DNA of 64,000 nt from positions 10,540,001-10,604,000 of the forward strand of contig NC_058147.1 in assembly GCF_011075055.1 (NCBI RefSeq), written 5' to 3'. The notes under the pieces are model-generated. The model made no database searches and had not been told where the DNA came from. It was given only the letters and a program-made list of their open reading frames with translations. The first letter of the stretch is position 1. Each line of letters begins with the position of its first letter. Positions 1 to 11,651 of the stretch are shown here, piece after piece. A program made the translations under genes and the position numbers. The DNA is from Mangifera indica. Lineage: Eukaryota; Streptophyta; Magnoliopsida; Sapindales; Anacardiaceae.

Positions 1-412
1 TCTTCCCAATAAACCCACCTACTGTCTTCCCTTCTATTTTCCCAAGCAAGCATAACTCTCCTTTTCCCAATAAACCAACCGTTACTGCCTTCACCTTTTT
101 TTTTTTTTCTCTCTTTCTCCTTTCTCTTTTCTTCTCCTTGTCTTTTTCTCTTCTTTCTTCTCTGCATTTTCTTCCTTTTGTCTCCTGTTTTTTTCTTTTC
201 TCGCTTCCGCCGGCATTTCATTTTCTTCTCCTTCTTCTTCTTCTTCTTCTTCTATTTTCGTTTTCCTCTTCTTCTCTTTTTGCACTTTCGAACTCATTTC
301 TCCCTGTGATGATTTTTCTTCAAGTCAGCCTCCTCCATGAACATTTTCCGACGACTCTTCACTTTTCCGACCATCATGTATCTTTCTTGCTGGATCGAAT
401 GCTCTGATACCA
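1..412 (-). mobile_element. LTR retrotransposon interior with tRNA-Met primer-binding site
   Basis: On the minus strand the 12 bases TGGTATCAGAGC (401-412) match the primer-binding site complementary to the 3' end of plant initiator tRNA-Met, which directly follows the 5' LTR of many Copia elements. The leader then continues leftwards out of the window. It is strongly CT-rich on the plus strand (60-300) and contains a CTT repeat at about 229-252. The minus-strand reading frame here is mostly Lys/Glu and could be a degraded gag start or simply low-complexity leader. No protease or polymerase domain is visible, so the family cannot be assigned. Confidence 0.6.
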
Positions 413-657
413 TTTGTTAGTAACCCAGCTCTTATTCAACCAAAACACAAAATTAAAACACAAAAAACATAGTAAACTAAAATTATTTCACTAACTAAAA
501 CATTACAAAGATAAACCGAACAATTCGAGGAGTTTGGGACCTCCTATTTTCCGGTCGTTCGAGGCGTCGAAGACCTTTCTAAATCAACCAAAGATGGATG
601 CCCTCAAACCAAACCCTAATATTTTTCTTCTTTTATCTTTTAGAACTCAAAACATAC
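413..657 (-). repeat. Probable LTR end (minus strand)
   Basis: The sequence just upstream of the primer-binding site on the minus strand ends ...ACTAACA, then two bases, then TGGTATCAGAGC, as expected for the end of an LTR finishing in CA. The LTR start is not certain. A TGTATG about 240 bases upstream (near 657) is a candidate, giving a short LTR. No second copy is in the window to define it. Confidence 0.45.
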
Positions 658-689
658 ATTTATAATAAAAATGGACAATTGGATTGATG

Positions 690-1153
690 ACAAGTGTCTC
701 AATCTTAACACATTTCCCAAAAACCATGAGGAACAAAAGATATACTCCATTGTCCACACCCACAATCAAACCATATAAATATTTACAAATATTGAAATAT
801 TTCTCTAATGCCATGCCCCAACAATTAGAAAATTCACGCATCAAAATTTCAATCATACAAGCATATTGAGGACTACCAATTCCAATACGGATATCGCAGA
901 GGAAAAGAAAGACACCAAGAGGTGATCCAACAGCGAAGAACGTGTCAACCTGATATGTAGGAATTGATGTCAAATCAGTACGAAGATTCATCATGCAGCA
1001 TATATAGCTCATTCGAAGTTCCATTTCTGACCTCGAATTCAAGCTTTGTGTACTTAATGTCAGGGGTATAACTCTTTGGTTCATCATCTGTCATAGGTTT
1101 AAGCTTCTCAGGAATGGGTTGCTTTGGCTCGGTTGCAAGTACCTCTTTGGTAT
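690..1153 (-). pseudogene. Fragment of SGR2-like DDHD-domain phospholipase
   Basis: Two minus-strand exons join cleanly. Exon 1032-1153 follows an acceptor CAG and ends at GAG/GTCAGA; exon starting at 949 follows CATATCAG and reads VDTFFAVGSPLGVFL then RIGIG. That motif opens the DDHD domain of plant phosphatidic-acid-preferring phospholipase A1-like proteins such as Arabidopsis SGR2, which act in vacuolar membrane trafficking and shoot gravitropism. The splice junction keeps frame (122-nt exon, phase 0). After RIGIG the similarity decays, although a MFNIF-like remnant (KYFNIC) is still visible near 790-800. No lipase GHSxG exon and no C-terminal DDHD exons are present, so this is a gene fragment of a protein normally near 900 residues. 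It lies directly beside the LTR at 413-657 and may have been moved or cut by it. Confidence 0.7.
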
Positions 1154-3574
1154 CTGATAATGCAACTAATAAAACCCAGAGATATTAACACATTCAAGCT
1201 CCATCCATCATACAGAACCAAAAACAGAACATGAAGATCAGAGGTTAACAGAATGCAAGTCTACAATGGTCCCTCCAACTTGATTCTGTGACTTACATTC
1301 TGCTATTTTGGCTTTCAGAAAATCAATTTGAAAACCGAAAATTTCACTATAAGTGCTGTTTGTTATTATAAACCAAAATTTTCACAAGAAGCATTTGACA
1401 AGAAAAGGTAAATTTTACAATCTTGGCTCGTTAGGCAGGATGTGACCATTCTTGGGAATGTTAGACAAATGCATATAATGTTCAAAAAAGCCATGAAGAA
1501 AGCAGTATAAATCTGCTCCTCTTTCTTCAGAAGATCAATTGTGTTGTTGGCATTATCACAAGTATCTTTGTGGTTACCTTATAAAATATACAACGCTAAA
1601 ATATGATTATTTGGTTAGAATATTGTCTTATATTTTTTACCTTAGTTTTTGGAGTTTCAAAATGTTGCCTACCTTTGACCTTTAGATTGATGATATAGAA
1701 GCCTGTATGTCTTGCAACGATTAAAATAAAGTATGTCAACGTTCAATCTATGTTTTATGTGCAATCTCCTAAACATCTGACGTATGCATAATATATATTG
1801 ATGTTCTTTCCATATGATAAAGTTATTTGATATTCATACGTATGGCCATTTTAACTAAAGGTTTTTCATTTTTTTTTTTTTTTCCCTTAGTTTAAGATAT
1901 AGATTTTCCCAATTTCGTTGGTCAAAGCTTTTGGAGCTTCTCCTTTTTCTAAAATTATGAAAAAAATTATTAAGTTTAACATGTACAAATATGGGTTTTT
2001 TATTTTTTGGGAGTCTAAATATACGTGTATGAATTTAAAGACTTGAATATGGCAACACAGTTTCATGAATCAAAGTAAACAATACAATTTTGTAATTCAA
2101 AAGTGATGAGCCAATAAACCAAAATTAAAATAAGTACAATTAAGAGTAGAAGATTTCAATTTTGCCACAACAAATTTCTCAATTTCCAACAGCTTAGCAA
2201 TGAAAAGAAACAAAAATGTTGCATATAGCTGGTGGCTTCAAGGCCAATTTTTTATCCATATCAAGATAATTAAGCAATCCCCTTTGAAGTCACAAAAGCT
2301 CGTTTGAAAGAGCAAAGCAACAAGCTGATAAAGGAAATGAACAATTCAACAGTGCTTAAGATACTATGTATACTAAAAGCGCTATCATAGCCATTTTTTA
2401 AGTGTTCACCAATGAAACAAATGTATACGTTTATGTCAAACGTCGGTGAGAATGTAAGGAAACCATAAGGACCAACTTTACGACCAACAAATCCCAGATC
2501 ACTACAAATGAATATGACAATGTTAGAAAAAAGAAATGTGGCTCATGTTTTCAGAGATCCTGCAGTAAGTAAAAAGCTCATCTGATTGGCTTATACTGGC
2601 ATCTTTGATTGATTCTTTCCGGAGCCTGTCACTTCACAGCTGGTTTCCACCAAGGATCCATCAACACAACCTACATAGGAATTAAAAATGAACCACTATT
2701 CAGAACAATAGACCAAAAGCTTTAAAACTACAAGATATGGAGAAGCTCATGGCAAAAGGGCCATCAAGTTAAGTGTTTTGGCAAAAAATACAGCCGATTG
2801 TTTCAGCTTCAGCCTAAATCCTGTTATCTCCTACAGATGAATCAAGTATGAAGGAGATAAAAAGAAGACATAATAATTTAGACAAAAATGAATAAAAATT
2901 TTATTCAAAAGTTCACTTCCACAATATTTCAAATGCGATGAACCAGGCTTATAAAAGAAATTAAAACAAATTTCTCTAAAGAGAGGCCTTTGTCAGGACA
3001 AATAGAAAAATATCAGTAATCAAATCATTTCTTGTAAAAATCAAAAGTTTCAGGTTTAGTTTCCACTAGAAAGTTGGCTTAAAATTCAAGTTGGCAAAGA
3101 GAAGACAAATTAGAATAAAATCCAATTAACTAACCCATCCTTACCAGTCAAAAGGGTGCAGAGTACACGTAAAAGAGTATTGTCATAAGTATTTAAAGTT
3201 TGTTGAAGATTGTAAAGATCAACTGATAAATTGCATTAACAATTATATATGCCTTGTAAAAGAGAATTTGAGGATGGCAAAAGAAGCATGTGCATACAGA
3301 ATAAAATTAGCAACAGATCCAAGACAAAGAAGTGTCAGCTCACATTTGTCCAAAGTTGAAACAACAATGAACACCCACTAAGTGCCAAGATATACCACTG
3401 ATGAGTGCTAAGGTATCTGTCAACATGCATTCTTCGTGCCAAATAATTCACTTTGGCTCCACAAGAATATGTGACATCAACTATGTATAAACAAGGTTAT
3501 TGAATTGTTGATCCAGAGAATCCTACAACTCATAATGCTAAAGAACAAGAATTTTGGAATTGAAATATCCACTT
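1154..3574. other. Intergenic region with one candidate terminal exon
   Basis: AT-rich DNA downstream of the PPR gene. The one coding-like spot is on the minus strand at 2591-2670. It follows the acceptor-like CCTATGTAG and reads 26 codons with the segments CVDGSLVETSCEVTG and NQSKMPV before TAA. It could be the last exon of an alternative transcript or chance; I found no convincing partner exon between 2680 and 3570. The remainder shows only T-tracts and ordinary low-complexity sequence, and probably includes the 3' UTR of the PPR gene. Confidence 0.3.
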
Positions 3575-5749
3575 TCATCCTATTCCTTCAATAAGTTCAT
3601 CATCAGAAGTAAGTTCTTCTCTAGAATATCCAACATCTTTCATTAGCTCAGTCAGACCATCTAATAAAGGATAAATCTCTTTTGCCTTGAGGTTTGATGT
3701 ATCCCCCACCAAAAAGGAAGAAAAACCAGAGCCCACATCAACCCAAGCACAGCCTGGAGCTTTCCTCACACCCAAGTCCCTCATGAAAGTCCTCACTTTT
3801 GCAAGCTTGTTCCAACTACCAGCAGCAGCATACATATTAGCAATCAATACATAATAACCTGAATTTTCCGTTCTCGTTTCTAACAATTTCTCAGCTGCCC
3901 ATTCTCCAATATTCGTATTTCCATGTATACGACAAGCTCCTAATAGAGTAGCCCACATTGCAGGGGTAGGTTTGTAAGGCATTTTTGAGATGATCTCTTT
4001 TGCCTTATTCAACAAACCAGCTCTCCCAAAGAGATCAACCATACAAGCAAAGTGCTCTAGACGAGGTGATATACCATAAATGGTCAACATCTTTTCAAAC
4101 AACCTTTGACCTTCAACTACTAAACCTGAATGGCTACAAGCTGATAGAACTGCAACCATGGTAACATGGTCCGGTTTGATTTGAAGCTTGTTCATCTCTT
4201 CAAATAGTTTTAGTGCAACTTGCCCCTCTCCTTGAATCCCATATCCAGCAATCAAGGAAGTATAAGTCACTTCATCCCGTGTGCACATCAAATCAAATAC
4301 TCTTTTAGCTTCCACGACTTTTCCAGATCTTGCATACATGTCCACAAGAGAATTCCATAGTAACAGATAGTCCTTAAAGATTTCACGCCTCATAAGGTAG
4401 GAATGAAACTCCTTACCATGTTGTAGATTAGCAACTCTAGCACAAAGAGGAAGAATGCTTGCAATCGTCACATAATTTGGTTCAATCCCAGAAAACAACA
4501 TCTCTCTAAATAGGAAGGAAGCTTCCTCAGATCTGTCCATGTGAGTGTAACCAGAAAGCAAGGAGTTCCAAGTAATAATACTTTTTGCTTCTATCAACTG
4601 AAATACAGTATAGGCATGCCTAAAGTCACTGCACCTTGAATACATGGTAATCAATGCATTTCTAAAATTATCAAACTCATTGCAATCACAACGAATAGCA
4701 GAACCATGAATCTCTTTACCCAATTTAATGCCACCAATGTGGGAACAAGCTCCTAAGCCAATAATCATGGCAACTGAGTCCAAATGAGCACCACGAGTTC
4801 TCATCTGGGAGAGCAACTCAAGAGCTCCTTTGAAATTGCGTGTCTGCAAACAGCCTCCAGCTATAGTATTCCAAGTTATAATATTCAGCTCAACACCCTC
4901 CTCTTGCATTTTCTCAAACAGCTCAAAAGCCTCCTCCCACATGCCTTTAGAAGCATAACAAGAGATTATGGTATTCCAAGAAACAACATCCCTCTCTGGC
5001 ATTTCATTAAATAACTGGCGTGCAACCCCCAATTCACCAAATTTCCCATACATGGAAACCAATGAATTATGCACAAACAAACTCTGTTCATGACAAGAAT
5101 TAATAGACCTGTGGACCTCCCTGCCGAATCCTAAGTCCATTGTTTCACCACAAGCCTTGAGAACAGATGGGTATGTAAATCTATCAGCTCTAACACCCCT
5201 GCTTCCCATTTGTTTATAAGCACTCAACGCTTCCACAAACAAACCATTTCTAACATACAAAGCTATAAGCATATTCCAAGGTAAAGGATGCAAAATACTT
5301 GAATGGTCAACAACAACATGAGCATCTATAAGTAAATTAAACGTCGAGTAAAAAGTAACCATCTTTGGAACCAAAATCGGATGCTGTTCTAACCCCAATG
5401 AGATTACAAAACCGTGAAGTTGTTTACCCTGCCTTAATGCTTTAACCTTGTTACAACATAATACAAGAGAAGAAATAGAAAGTAAAATATCAAAATAGTT
5501 ATCTCTAGAGGAAGCATGAAGACGTATAAGAGAAAACGTTTTGAATGCTTTACCCAAATGTCCATGGCTTGAAAAGTCTCTCAGAGATGCAACAAGGTCA
5601 GCCATCACATATTCATCACAAGAAACACATGGGCATTTATTTTGAACATCCAGTCGTTTAAAACTTTCTTTCCATTTGTTAGGCATACATTTTTGGGTTA
5701 TAAACAAAATTTTCCTCAAGCTCGCACTATCTTTAGGAATCCCATTCAT
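3575..5749 (-). CDS. PLS-class PPR protein, E subgroup (At1g71490-like)
   Basis: An intact, intronless 724-codon frame encoding a pentatricopeptide repeat protein. PPR proteins bind organellar RNA sequence-specifically; E-type PLS members commonly act in C-to-U editing of mitochondrial or plastid transcripts. Repeats run from about residue 140 to 640, with typical P/L/S signatures such as [16 protein letters not shown] and [19 protein letters not shown]-terminal E domain follows (about 655-705, [18 protein letters not shown], then IYPLLDGL). There is no DYW deaminase domain, so editing would need a DYW partner in trans. The N-terminal 48 residues precede a second in-frame Met (5605, [11 protein letters not shown]) that may be the ancestral start; the extension is basic and could serve as a targeting sequence. 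The overall order resembles Arabidopsis At1g71490, a judgement from memory rather than alignment. The frame is open throughout, so the gene is probably functional. Confidence 0.92.
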   Translation of the reverse strand: MNGIPKDSASLRKILFITQKCMPNKWKESFKRLDVQNKCPCVSCDEYVMADLVASLRDFSSHGHLGKAFKTFSLIRLHASSRDNYFDILLSISSLVLCCNKVKALRQGKQLHGFVISLGLEQHPILVPKMVTFYSTFNLLIDAHVVVDHSSILHPLPWNMLIALYVRNGLFVEALSAYKQMGSRGVRADRFTYPSVLKACGETMDLGFGREVHRSINSCHEQSLFVHNSLVSMYGKFGELGVARQLFNEMPERDVVSWNTIISCYASKGMWEEAFELFEKMQEEGVELNIITWNTIAGGCLQTRNFKGALELLSQMRTRGAHLDSVAMIIGLGACSHIGGIKLGKEIHGSAIRCDCNEFDNFRNALITMYSRCSDFRHAYTVFQLIEAKSIITWNSLLSGYTHMDRSEEASFLFREMLFSGIEPNYVTIASILPLCARVANLQHGKEFHSYLMRREIFKDYLLLWNSLVDMYARSGKVVEAKRVFDLMCTRDEVTYTSLIAGYGIQGEGQVALKLFEEMNKLQIKPDHVTMVAVLSACSHSGLVVEGQRLFEKMLTIYGISPRLEHFACMVDLFGRAGLLNKAKEIISKMPYKPTPAMWATLLGACRIHGNTNIGEWAAEKLLETRTENSGYYVLIANMYAAAGSWNKLAKVRTFMRDLGVRKAPGCAWVDVGSGFSSFLVGDTSNLKAKEIYPLLDGLTELMKDVGYSREELTSDDELIEGIG

Positions 5750-5789
5750 AACTTTGCCATATTTTACATGTTTTGCCCAAAAGTGTATG

Positions 5790-8700
5790 CCTGAACATAA
5801 TTATTACTTAAAATTGCATACAAAGCACTCTCTGTTCAATTTACTCCAAACAGATCAAAATTCAAGTCAGTTTTATAGCCCTAGAATAAAATTCTCATAA
5901 TGGATTCTGATATATGACAAAGTTTTAATCTACTTCTAGGCCATACCTTTTGCTCAGCACCCTTGGCTTTTTAGTAACTTAACCAACTTTAATCTACCTA
6001 ATTAAAACTGCTGAAAATGAACCTGCAAGTAAAACAAAAAACAAATTAAGATCTCAAACCACTCATAATATTCTCATAAAAAACAATTTCATAGTTCAAA
6101 CATTAATAATTAACTGATCAAACTAAAAAAAACCAATGAAACATGATAACAACAAAACTTTGGCTTAACAAAATAACCATCCAATAACCATCAATTCCAA
6201 AACAAAGGTGAACAATTCAAATAACATGAAACACATGAATAAACAATAGTTTCTACATAACAATCAAAATCATTCAAAAGCAATATTTTCATATATGCAA
6301 AATGTTGATAACATCATCTAACACTTGAAGCACCGTTTTAGAAATAGTAATAGATCCACAATTGAAACAAATTTACATAGATAGATTACCAATGTATCAA
6401 CTCTTGAAACAACACATAATCATTGATTTCATTTAATACAGGGATGTGGTGGCAAAGATTTTTTTCAAGGGTTTCTGTTTCAAAATAAACCCATAATGTT
6501 GGCCTGATTAATGGTTAAAAGAACCAACAAGGGCCTAATGAGAAGCTACAAACTCTACACATCCCTTTTTCTTGAGAACATTGGGTGTAACAGCTGCAAT
6601 AAGTCAATAAATTATGGGGAAAAATTTTTTGATTCCTCTATTTATTGTCCACTGGCAATCAAAGGCAAGTTTTTCTGATACTAAAACACACAGCATAAAA
6701 TTTAAAAGCTATTAATGATATCTACCAACCCATGTTGAATCTCATATACAAAAACTAAAACACCCACTCTTACACAACTACTCATTCATTCCTTATAATA
6801 TTAAAAGAAAAAGTAATTAAAACTTAAAATCTTAATACAAAGATAATTAACAACAATAATTAAACTTATAATTTTAGGAAAAAAAAATGTTTGAAAGTTT
6901 GTTGATCTCAAATGGCTCATATAACATATTGCTTACATTTGAGAAGTTTCATAAGCAAAACTGGAAGAAAACTACTAAACAGAAAAGTTTTAATAAGAAA
7001 TACAGTAACAAAACAAGTATTTACAAGAGTAACAGAAATTATAGTATGAAACAGAAGATATATCAAGAAGTAGCAACATATCTACAAATTTATCGGTCAG
7101 TTAGAAGATGCTAAACAATCCTAGTTTTCACAAACAAACATGAAAATACAATATTTCAGGATGCATATGGAATCATACAAAAGAAGGCATAAATAAAATT
7201 CATCAGGCTGGTGGTGGGGGATCATGATTAAATCTACCCTTAGATCAAGATCCAAGAGTCAAGATTGCTGGTATTGTTACCACCTGCTACCACCCCTTTT
7301 ATGTTACAGCATAAACCACCAACATTTCTCACCAGGTCCTAGCCAAGATAATTGCATATAGATAAACTATAATCCAAGAAAACATTCATAAACAAAACAA
7401 ACACACATACTGGACCGACAAAACTAAGCCTCACAGCTTGCATACCATCACAACATCAAAGTAGGATCAAGTTAAAACATCAGATACGCTGATACATAAA
7501 ATAAAAAGCTAAAAATATTTTCATTCCTTTACCAAAAATATACACACTCAAAAAATTTCATTTAAGATTTTTTACAAATAGATGGTGACAATTCTAGTGC
7601 TCAAAAAATTTAAAATCCATTTACCCAAACACACAAAATGCCTAATAAATACCCCAAGAACAATATAAGCCAAACCCAGAAACCACTTTATTTAATATTT
7701 GGTAGAAATTGAATGGCGTTCAAAGAATAGCGAAAATTGATTGGATGGAAAAAGCAGCTACAGATTGATGAAACTATAAATAAAATAAACAAAAATTAAG
7801 ATTAAAGTTGAAGGAAAATGAGAACCTCCAGAAACGAAAACGAGTCAAAGAGGGATAGAGGCAGTCCTGTCTCGTGTTGGGATTATAGATTTTAGAAAGA
7901 AAAATTGTGAAATTATTATTTTTAACTTATTCAATTATTAGTCCATCCTGGTACTTGCCGTTCTGTGCAACTGTTTGGATTAAATATCATTTTCACCCCA
8001 ATCCATAACAAAAAACTTTCCTCTGCTTAATTTTGGAAACATCTATGTTACCCCAAATTTATGAATTTAGGCTTTAAAACCGCAATTTTGGTCTGTTTCT
8101 ACTATTTAACCCATGGGTACTTTGGAGAGATTGTTGTGCACCTTCTCAGGAAAAGCTAGATTTTTTATCTGCATATTTTCAGATGATTCCAGTCGGCTGC
8201 AAATGCTCAATAGTCTGTCATCGTCTTTCTGGTTTGAGATATATTATTAATTTAGGTATAATGTTTTGTTTAATCTAAGGACAAATGCCTAGAGTTATGG
8301 GTAAAGAAGCATTTCTAGAAGAAAAACAAAAAGATAGCTAATTAAAATAATTTCATCAGAACACATACTAACAAATTCAACTACATTATTACTTTTAAAA
8401 AATAGAAATTTGAAAAAAAAAAATTGCCAGGATCATCTCTGTTGCAACCGCCCCAAAATCCATAACCATCGACGGGCCAACACAAAGGAAAGCAAACAAC
8501 ACAAATCACTCAAGCAGATTATATTCCAAGTTTACAATGAGATATATATTAGAGTTTGGAACTTTACCAAACAAAAAAAAAAAAAAAGAGACAAGCGATA
8601 AGAGAAGGAAACACATACCTTTAGGGGGGATTCTGTTGGAAACTAACAGCTGAGGTGGTGGCGGAGGGGCGGGAGTTGACTGTGAAATGAAGAAAGGAAG

Positions 8701-8850
8701 GGAAACGAGTCAAGCTTTGCTGTTTGTTCTTTGAATCACCAATAGGCTTAAGGAAAAATGAGAACTGTGAGTGTCATTTATCAACAGAGTTGGAACTTTG
8801 CTTTCAATGGAAGGGAAAGGAAACGGCACTCCCACCGCCGGTGCTTGAAA
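5790..8850 (-). other. Possible spliced 5' leader of the PPR gene
   Basis: The region upstream of the PPR start holds minus-strand splice signals suggesting untranslated exons. An acceptor TTATGTTCAG opens the coding exon at 5790. A donor AAAAG/GTATGG ends an exon at 5947, whose acceptor TTTTACTTGCAG puts its start at 6022. A donor CTAAAG/GTATGT lies at 8619, ending a CT-rich, ATG-free stretch that looks like a 5' UTR first exon. A second candidate first exon ends at 7826 (CTGGAG/GTTCTC). The intervening 2 kb is AT-rich with no open frame of note. PPR genes with introns in the 5' UTR are common, but this model rests on signal strings alone. Confidence 0.4.
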
Positions 8851-9369
8851 TGTTTATGGTTATGGTTTGACGCTTTCGATGCTGCAGCCCTTCGAGTACA
8901 GTAATTTTCTTTTCGGGTATCCATGGAATTACCGGACCTGTCCTCATACCCTTTCTTAAACTAATACCACCCGTTTGACAGACTTCTTAACTTGAAATAC
9001 TAAATCTGTCATCTTAGTATTATGGTTTGTAGGTTAAAGGGTTATTCTCCGCTCTAAGTTTTGAGCAATTTTAAAAGTATCTTTATCGTAGTTCAAAAAT
9101 CTCAAAACTCAACTATAGGGTAAATTTTATTTAGGATAAAGATAAAATTATTATTTTATATTAAATTTTAATTAAAAAGAAAACTAACGATTTTTGTTCA
9201 TAATTAAATTTTAAAAAACTATCATTTTCTCCCCTAAAGTTTTAATTTTTCATGTAATCTACTAGGATTTGGTAGCTCAATGGGCTTGCCCCCCCCGCAA
9301 AGAAGAAGCATTGATGAAGGATTCATGTGCAATGAATTGACAAAATTGCCCTCTCATAGTTCATTTAAC
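8851..9369. other. AT-rich intergenic region
   Basis: Apart from a run of eight C's near 9291-9298, I see no coding or structural signal here. It would contain the upstream promoter of the minus-strand PPR transcript if the 8.6-8.85 kb leader exon is real. Confidence 0.5.
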
Positions 9370-9997
9370 CAATGTTTTTAAAACCAAATCGGTGATTGAA
9401 CCGATTATCTCATTGATTCGTGATTCGACAAGTTCAACCGGATTTCAACCGGTTCAATTTGTTATCAAATTCTAATAAATAAATTTTGCTTCAAAATTTG
9501 TAAAAGATAAAATCAATTAGAATATTCACACCTATGGAGATTAGAACTTATTTTTTTTTAAGGAATAACAATTATTCATTTGATTTCAATTAAACAATTA
9601 AAATTAAAAAAGTCTCAATCTCATGATTAAAAAAAAAACATAATTGTACAAGTTATTGCCTATAAAAGATATTTTAATGGATAAGAGATATATTTTTTTC
9701 TTCTTTTTTAATTATATTTTTTAACTTATCTTTCTTTACAACCTTTAAAAATTCATATAATTTAATAAAAAATAATCAAATTACTCAAAAATAATTAAAA
9801 TTTTAAAAAATATCTTAAATTTTGGTCAAACATGGTTCAACCAATTTTGATCAATTCATCCAGTCAAATCTGATTTTGATCAGGTTTAACTGAGTCAATA
9901 AATATATCACTTTTTTATGTTAATTGGATTAAACTTCGAGCCGATTCTCGATTTAACCAGTTGAATCAACTAGCCTAGTCTGATTTAAAAAACATTG
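9370..9997. mobile_element. Non-autonomous DNA transposon (hAT-like), 628 bp
   Basis: The element begins CAATGTTTTTAAAACC and ends GATTTAAAAAACATTG, which are inverted copies with few mismatches. It is flanked by CATTTAAC (9362-9369) and CATTTAAT (9998-10005), an 8-bp target duplication with one mismatch. Eight-base duplications are typical of hAT transposons. The interior is AT-rich, with subterminal AACCGGTT-type motifs near both ends (ACCGGATTTCAACCGG at about 9437; AACCAGTTGAATCAAC at about 9955). There is no transposase frame, so it would have been mobilised in trans. Confidence 0.7.
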
Positions 9998-10557
9998 CAT
10001 TTAATGATAATATTTGGTTTTTCAGAAACCAAGGGAGAGAAATGTCCATTCATGATAGGTTAGGATAAAAAATAATTCTATAAAATTGATTTTTATTTTT
10101 CTAATTACTAGAAAAGAAAATTACCCATGTAACATTTTTTACCGTGATTATTCCGGAATGAATTTTTTTTAATTATCATTAATCATAAATAAATATTAGA
10201 AGTGATTTACTGTTGTATCACATTTCTGAATCTGGCAATGAAGTGGTAAAATAAGATAAAAACCAATTTAGTAGATTTACTGTCGAGTCCACTTCTGGAA
10301 ATTATTTATTAATAAACTAGAATTAAACTTCTAATATATTATAATTTAAATTCAAATTTATTGGCTAAGAAATTTTAAATTAATTAATATTTGTACAAGT
10401 GCCAATACATCCAGCTTTTGTTAGGAAACCTACTTCTACAATTATTATTATTATTAATTCTAGTTTCTTAATCTTTTAAAATTAAATGTTTCATAATCCT
10501 TATAGCAATAGAAAACCCAACTCTAATCCTCTTAGGTTTAGGATATTCATTAACATC

Positions 10558-10570
10558 TATATAATATAAA
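10558..10570 (+). promoter_or_regulatory. TATA-box-like element
   Basis: TATATAATATAAA lies about 66 bp upstream of the ATG at 10636 and 18 bp upstream of the first Met of the frame at 10588. That spacing favours translation from the inner Met (MSSSSDSQ) if the gene was once expressed. Confidence 0.4.
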
Positions 10571-10587
10571 TAAATAAATACATACAT

Positions 10588-11176
10588 GTGCCACTCACTA
10601 TATTATTTTCTCATTCTCTTTCAAATTCTTTCTCTATGTCTTCTTCTTCAGACTCCCAAATCACTTACGATTATGAAATACACCAAGTTGTTAACGAAAT
10701 ATTATTAGAAGATGGTGATTACTTCATCTCACCAGATGCTCTATACAAGTTTCGTTACACTATAGTACATGTCACCCATCATCACTCTGACGACTCACTT
10801 CACCATCTTGTTTCCTCTTTCCTACATAATATTTTCTTCAAAAATATTGACCCTCCTATCATACTTGGTCACAAGACACTATTTGAATCACAACACTCCT
10901 ACTTACTCTCTAGAGTTGAACCCCTTGAAGACCAAAAAAGAAAATTGCAGTATGATATTACCAACTTTATCAAGGCTGCTCTCGTAGATGCCAACAGTGA
11001 GAACCGTCAAACTATTAAAATACAAGTGATTTTGAAGGTTTGCAAACTACCGAAAGAACTATAAAAGGAAAACTGAGGAATGTGACTGTGTTTTCTGTAT
11101 CGAACCATTGAAGGAGGAGGTTGACAATACTAAACTCCTACCATGTCTGTGGTATTTGTTTAAAATTTTCATATAG
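10588..11176 (+). pseudogene. Broken RING-type finger protein gene
   Basis: A 158-codon frame (10588-11064) begins MPLTILF; the inner Met at 10636 (MSSSSDSQITYDY) is the likelier start. The frame closes at KLPKEL. In another frame immediately around 11040 the reading continues with CDCVFCIEPL, then TKLLPC, the first half of a C3HC4/RING-H2 finger (Cys-x2-Cys, then LPC that should be followed by His). After LPC the text reads LWYLFKIF and stops at 11176. The gene therefore appears to carry a frameshift near 11040 and a truncated finger lacking the His and the second zinc site. RING proteins are usually E3 ubiquitin ligases, but this copy should not fold a complete finger. An intron could also explain the frame change, though I see no good donor/acceptor pair. 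Confidence 0.55.
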
Positions 11177-11651
11177 CAACAGTTAATTATTTGTTGATAT
11201 GATTTTGTTTCTATTTATGATATTAATTTTTTTTCATCATTTATATTTTCTACAGAGTAAAATGATTTGATTTGGTGCGTGTGCCTATCTATGTGCATAA
11301 ATAAACAACTGGGAACAAAGCATCTACTGTGAAAAAAAAACTACATTTTACAAACACTTGCTGACTATCATCTATTTATCAAGAGTTAAGTTTTACCAGT
11401 CAATAACTTCATGCAATTTCGGAGCAATGAAAATTCCATATTATCTTGATTAATATCCCAAATTCGTGAATGCTATTACCTTCAATGTTGTGGCATCGTC
11501 AATGAGTACAAAGGTTAACGATAGAGGTTGAGTTTGGATAGAATCAAGGCTTCTTCATAAACTTCTTAGCCTTCCTTGAGAAGTTTCTAACCATCATTTT
11601 GTCGGAGAATGTTAGAGAAAGTTCTTGTTCTACCGCCTCTCTTCGATCAAA

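Noticed and set aside
138..407. Open frame of 89 codons, rich in Phe, Leu and Ser
   Set aside because: It is a reading of the CT-rich leader of a minus-strand LTR element, with no domain and extreme composition.
9268..9300. TTTGGTAGCTCAATGGGCTTGCC, similar to a tRNA D-arm/A-box
   Set aside because: No anticodon arm, T-arm or acceptor pairing follows; the next bases are a C run.
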